From: an uncultured Asticcacaulis sp.
Lineage (GTDB): Bacteria > Pseudomonadota > Alphaproteobacteria > Caulobacterales > Caulobacteraceae
NCBI GenBank assembly: GCA_946482045.1
Contig: CAMLPZ010000235.1
Location: 1-6,807 of the forward strand
Length of the DNA: 6,807 nucleotides
Direction of reading: 5' to 3'
Shown: positions 4,850 through 6,807 of the stretch, piece by piece
Layout: every line of letters begins with the position of its first letter
Numbering within the stretch: the stretch's first letter is position 1
Program-made: the position numbers and the translations under genes
Notes under the pieces: model-generated
Told to the model about the DNA's origin: nothing
Seen by the model: the letters and a program-made list of their open reading frames with translations, nothing else
Databases searched by the model: none

Positions 4850-5758
4850 TTACGCTGGCTCCGGCACAAGCCCAGCCAGCGCCATCGCATCGTCAACCAG
4901 CGGCCGGACGGCCTGGCTGCACGCCGTGATCGGCAGGCGAACCTCTTCGGTGCACAGGCCAAGGCGGCTCATGGCGTACTTGGTCGGTGACGGCGAGGAA
5001 TCGGCGAACAGCACCTTGTCGAGCGTGATCAGCTTGTCCTGCCACTGGCGCGCGGTCTCATAGTCGCCCTTGACGACAGCATTATAGAGGGCAACGCAAG
5101 CCGCCGGCGCCACATTGGACGTCACCGAGATAACCCCGTGGCCACCGTGCGCCGAATAGCCCAGGAAGGTCGGGTCGTCGCCGGAGATATAGGCGAACGG
5201 CTTGTCGATCATCAGGCGCATATGGCTCAGGCGGTCGATGTCGCCCGTGGCGTCCTTGATGCCGACGATGTTGGGCAGCCTGGCCAGGCGCGCCACCGTG
5301 TCGTTGCTCATGTCGACGACCGTGCGGCCGGGAACATTATAGAGCAGAACCGGGATCTGAACGGCGTCGTTTATCGCCTTGAAATGCTGATAGATTCCTT
5401 CCTGCGAAGGCTTGTTGTAATAGGGCGCGACGACCAGCACGGCATCGGCGCCCACCGCCTTGGCATGGTGCGAAAGCTCGACCGATTCGGCGGTGTTGTT
5501 CGACCCGGCGCCGGCAATGACCTTTACCCGGCCAGCGACGCGTTCAACGCACAGCCGGACGACCTCCTTGTGCTCATCGAGGCTCAGCGTCGAGGTTTCA
5601 CCGGTTGTGCCGACCGGCACCAGGCCGTGCACGCCCGCGGCGATTTGATGCTCGATCAGCGCCTCGAAAGCGGCATAGTCGACCTCACCATTGCGAAACG
5701 GTGTGACCATGGCGGTAATGACGCCCTTGAACGGCGGGGTTTGCCTTGCGTTACTCAT
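4850..5758 (-). CDS. dapA: 4-hydroxy-tetrahydrodipicolinate synthase
   Basis: A 302-residue TIM-barrel enzyme of the DHDPS/NAL family. It condenses pyruvate with aspartate semialdehyde to start the diaminopimelate/lysine branch, which also feeds peptidoglycan. Family signatures are complete: [12 protein letters not shown] (10-21), [10 protein letters not shown] (50-59) with T51/T52, [11 protein letters not shown] (85-95), [11 protein letters not shown] (111-121), LLYNVPGRT (138-146) with Y140 and R145, VGIKDATGD (165-173) with the Schiff-base lysine K168, and [10 protein letters not shown] (190-199). T51, T52, Y140, R145 and K168 correspond to E. coli T44, T45, Y133, R138 and K161. At the allosteric lysine site, E. 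coli His53 aligns with L60 here, while His56 (H63), Asn80 (N87), Glu84 (E91) and Tyr106 (Y113) are kept, suggesting altered feedback. The first ATG matches the family N-terminus. smpB follows 17 bases downstream and slt is divergent upstream. Confidence 0.96.
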   Translation of the reverse strand: MSNARQTPPFKGVITAMVTPFRNGEVDYAAFEALIEHQIAAGVHGLVPVGTTGETSTLSLDEHKEVVRLCVERVAGRVKVIAGAGSNNTAESVELSHHAKAVGADAVLVVAPYYNKPSQEGIYQHFKAINDAVQIPVLLYNVPGRTVVDMSNDTVARLARLPNIVGIKDATGDIDRLSHMRLMIDKPFAYISGDDPTFLGYSAHGGHGVISVTSNVAPAACVALYNAVVKGDYETARQWQDKLITLDKVLFADSSPSPTKYAMSRLGLCTEEVRLPITACSQAVRPLVDDAMALAGLVPEPA

Positions 5759-5763
5759 TCCTT
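5759..5763 (-). promoter_or_regulatory. Unusually placed AAGGA directly touching the dapA start
   Basis: On the minus strand AAGGA ends immediately before the dapA ATG with no spacer, too close to act as a standard Shine-Dalgarno sequence. A second candidate, AGGA at 5773-5770, ends 11 bases before the ATG. The second is the likelier ribosome site, somewhat distant. Alternatively initiation relies on other features. Confidence 0.35.
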
Positions 5764-5810
5764 AACCAGTCCTGCACACAGTCTTTGCCGGAGACAGCCT
5801 TCGCTTAGCC

Positions 5811-5829
5811 AACGTGATGAAAACGTGAT
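5811..5829. repeat. Direct repeat AACGTGAT with 11-base period upstream of dapA
   Basis: AACGTGAT occurs at 5811-5818 and again at 5822-5829, so the copies sit about one DNA helical turn apart on the same face. The second copy overlaps the palindrome TGATCA (5826-5831). The block lies 53 bases upstream of the dapA ATG, in the spacer with slt. Spacing of this kind suits cooperative binding of a regulator; no regulator can be named. Confidence 0.35.
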
Positions 5830-5871
5830 CATTTCGCGTGAGGTGTGTCTTTCGATCATCGCAGATCGGAG

Positions 5872-5877
5872 ATTATA
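5872..5877 (-). promoter_or_regulatory. Possible -10 element (TATAAT) for dapA-smpB
   Basis: The minus strand reads TATAAT here, a perfect sigma-70 -10 hexamer, which would give a leader of roughly 105-110 bases before dapA. No TTGACA-like -35 is seen 16-18 bases upstream; that position is occupied by the GC-rich palindrome at 5892-5906. The match alone is weak evidence. Confidence 0.3.
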
Positions 5878-5891
5878 TCGAATTTAGCCTT

Positions 5892-5906
5892 AAGCCCGCC
5901 GGGCTT
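5892..5906. repeat. Inverted repeat AAGCCC-GCC-GGGCTT in the dapA/slt spacer
   Basis: AAGCCC (5892-5897) and GGGCTT (5901-5906) are perfect complements around GCC. The stem sequence resembles intrinsic terminators, but only three T follow on the plus strand, and both flanking genes read away from it, so nothing obvious needs terminating here. It occupies the -35 position for both the TATAAT at 5872-5877 (minus) and the TATAAA at 5922-5927 (plus). An operator or an attenuating leader element is therefore possible. Confidence 0.35.
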
Positions 5907-5921
5907 TGGCTGCAATGTCTT

Positions 5922-5927
5922 TATAAA
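5922..5927 (+). promoter_or_regulatory. Possible -10 element (TATAAA) for slt
   Basis: TATAAA at this position would give a leader of about 70 bases before the slt ATG at 6005. TATAGT at 5942-5947 is an alternative. Neither has a recognisable -35, so this is only a candidate. Confidence 0.2.
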
Positions 5928-6004
5928 AGAAAACTATGGCCTATAGTCGGTTAACGACGGGCCTGAATATACCGCGTAAGAATTGGCTAGGGACGACAAC
6001 CGGC

Positions 6005-6807
6005 ATGAAGCTTAACCTTTCAGATCGCGTCCAGACGCACGCGGCGGCGCGGCGCCCCTTGTGGCGCAAGGCCGCGCTCATCCTGACCGTCAGCGCCGCC
6101 GGCCTTGTTTGCCTGGGTCCTGTGTCGGCGCAGGACGTCCCAGCTCCGGCTCCGTCGGCCCAGAACACAATGGCGACGCCGGACACCGCCCAGCCCTATC
6201 AGCCATCGCCGATGTCGGCCGAGGATGTCGAGACGCTCGAAAGCGCGCTGGAGCTGGTGCGCACCAAGAATTTCGCCGCTGCCGATTCGATGAAGTCTTC
6301 CTTAGGTAATCCGGTCGCGCGCAAGATCATCACCTGGGCCATCATCAATAATGACGGCCAGAATATCTACAGCTTCGCGGCGCTCGACGGCGCGCGCCGC
6401 GATCTATGGGGATGGCCGCGCGAAACCAAGCGCCAGATCGCCGCCGAAAAGATGATCGGCCTGTCGGGTATGTCAGGCCAGCAGATCGTCGACTGGTTCA
6501 ACGGCTCACCACCTGAAACCCTCGAAGGCGCGGTCGCCCTGATCAACGCCCAGCAGGCCGTTGGAAATATCGAGGAAGCCTCGCAGCTGGCCAAGACGTG
6601 GTGGCGCACCAAGACGTTCGACGCCATGGGCCAGGCCAATTTCCAGCAGGCCTTTGGCCGTTACCTGACACAGGACGACACGATCGCCCGGGTCAACTGC
6701 CTGATCATCAACACGCAGTCGGGCTCCAGCCAGGCGATCCGCGACCTGCTGCCGAGCGTCAACGACCACACCCGCGCCGTCGCCAATGCCGCCCTGGCCC
6801 TGCGCAC
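6005..6807 (+). CDS. Soluble lytic murein transglycosylase, N-terminal part (3' partial)
   Basis: The reading frame is open from the ATG at 6005 to the window end: 267 codons, no stop. AGGGA at 5989-5993 is a somewhat distant ribosome site (11 bases). The N-terminus is an export signal: basic residues R16, R17, R21 and K22, a hydrophobic core AALILTVSAAGLVCL (23-37) and probable cleavage after VSA (40-42). A Pro/Ala-rich linker spans about 46-70. From about 72 the protein is alpha-helical and repeats short helical pairs, like the superhelical U-domain of Slt-type enzymes: VARKIITWAIIN (104-115), FAALDGARRDLWGWP (124-138) and KRQIAAEKMIGL (142-153) match the family pattern of a W after a short helix, a conserved WP, then an AE helix. 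Slt cleaves peptidoglycan to 1,6-anhydromuropeptides in the periplasm. The catalytic goose-lysozyme-like domain, with its glutamate, must lie beyond the window, so activity cannot be judged. The slt-dapA divergence supports the call. Confidence 0.8.
   Translation, partial: MKLNLSDRVQTHAAARRPLWRKAALILTVSAAGLVCLGPVSAQDVPAPAPSAQNTMATPDTAQPYQPSPMSAEDVETLESALELVRTKNFAAADSMKSSLGNPVARKIITWAIINNDGQNIYSFAALDGARRDLWGWPRETKRQIAAEKMIGLSGMSGQQIVDWFNGSPPETLEGAVALINAQQAVGNIEEASQLAKTWWRTKTFDAMGQANFQQAFGRYLTQDDTIARVNCLIINTQSGSSQAIRDLLPSVNDHTRAVANAALALR

Noticed and set aside
5138..5887. 249-codon plus-strand open frame opposite dapA
   Set aside because: It lies almost wholly antisense to a perfectly conserved dapA, and its translation has no recognisable domain. 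It is the shadow frame common in GC-rich genomes.
5759..6004. CtrA-type TTAA-n7-TTAA sites in the spacers
   Set aside because: Several isolated TTAA tetramers occur, but I found no pair with the required spacing in this or the other intergenic regions.
6061..6309. Short plus-strand frames at 6061-6309 and 6105-6293
   Set aside because: Both are out-of-frame readings inside the slt gene, whose own frame is open from 6005 to the window end with a signal peptide.
1..6807. Defence island, toxin-antitoxin pair, CRISPR array, transposon or prophage remnant
   Set aside because: No transposase, integrase, repeat-spacer array or adjacent toxin-antitoxin-like pair is visible. The SLATT-like, NYN and nuclease genes are not arranged as one operon, and composition is broadly uniform.

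Overview
This window looks like an ordinary chromosomal segment of an alphaproteobacterium, most likely in Caulobacterales (a Caulobacter or Asticcacaulis relative). The assignment rests on the GC-rich, strongly third-position-biased coding sequence, the protein-level look of LeuA, SmpB, DapA and FolK, and the slt / dapA / smpB arrangement, which recurs in alphaproteobacteria. The genus is an inference from memory of such proteins, not a search result. I see no rRNA, tRNA, CRISPR array, insertion sequence or prophage gene.

Layout, left to right. (1) The 3' end of leuA (2-isopropylmalate synthase, regulatory domain) on the + strand. It is followed 70 bases later by a small two-helix membrane protein of probable SLATT type, starting at a GTG. 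(2) A secreted staphylococcal-nuclease-type endonuclease on the - strand, whose stop codon directly abuts the SLATT stop. (3) Divergent from it, a ten-helix EamA/DMT-type transporter on the + strand. The spacer between the two holds a perfect ATCACGTGAT palindrome and a pair of TGCGCA palindromes. (4) folK on the - strand and, only 21 bases away and divergent, a NYN/LabA-type putative RNase on the + strand. (5) A small TPR-repeat protein on the + strand with a clear Shine-Dalgarno sequence. (6) dapA then smpB on the - strand, 17 bases apart, a probable operon. (7) Divergent from dapA across a 246-base spacer, the N-terminal 267 codons of a soluble lytic transglycosylase on the + strand, which runs off the window.

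Functionally most of this is housekeeping: leucine synthesis (leuA), folate synthesis (folK), diaminopimelate/lysine synthesis (dapA), ribosome rescue (smpB) and peptidoglycan turnover (slt). The dapA-slt divergence pairs a supplier of a peptidoglycan precursor with a peptidoglycan-cleaving enzyme. The less characterised genes are the SLATT-like protein, the NYN protein, the TPR protein and the exported nuclease. None sits in a recognisable multi-gene defence or conflict cassette, so I do not claim a new system. The more interesting signals are regulatory: an ACGTGATGA word shared by two separate divergent spacers, a helical-phase direct repeat upstream of dapA, a palindrome centred where the -35 elements of both the dapA and slt promoters would lie, and the very compact folK/NYN divergent start region. 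No gene-free stretch exceeds 300 bases.
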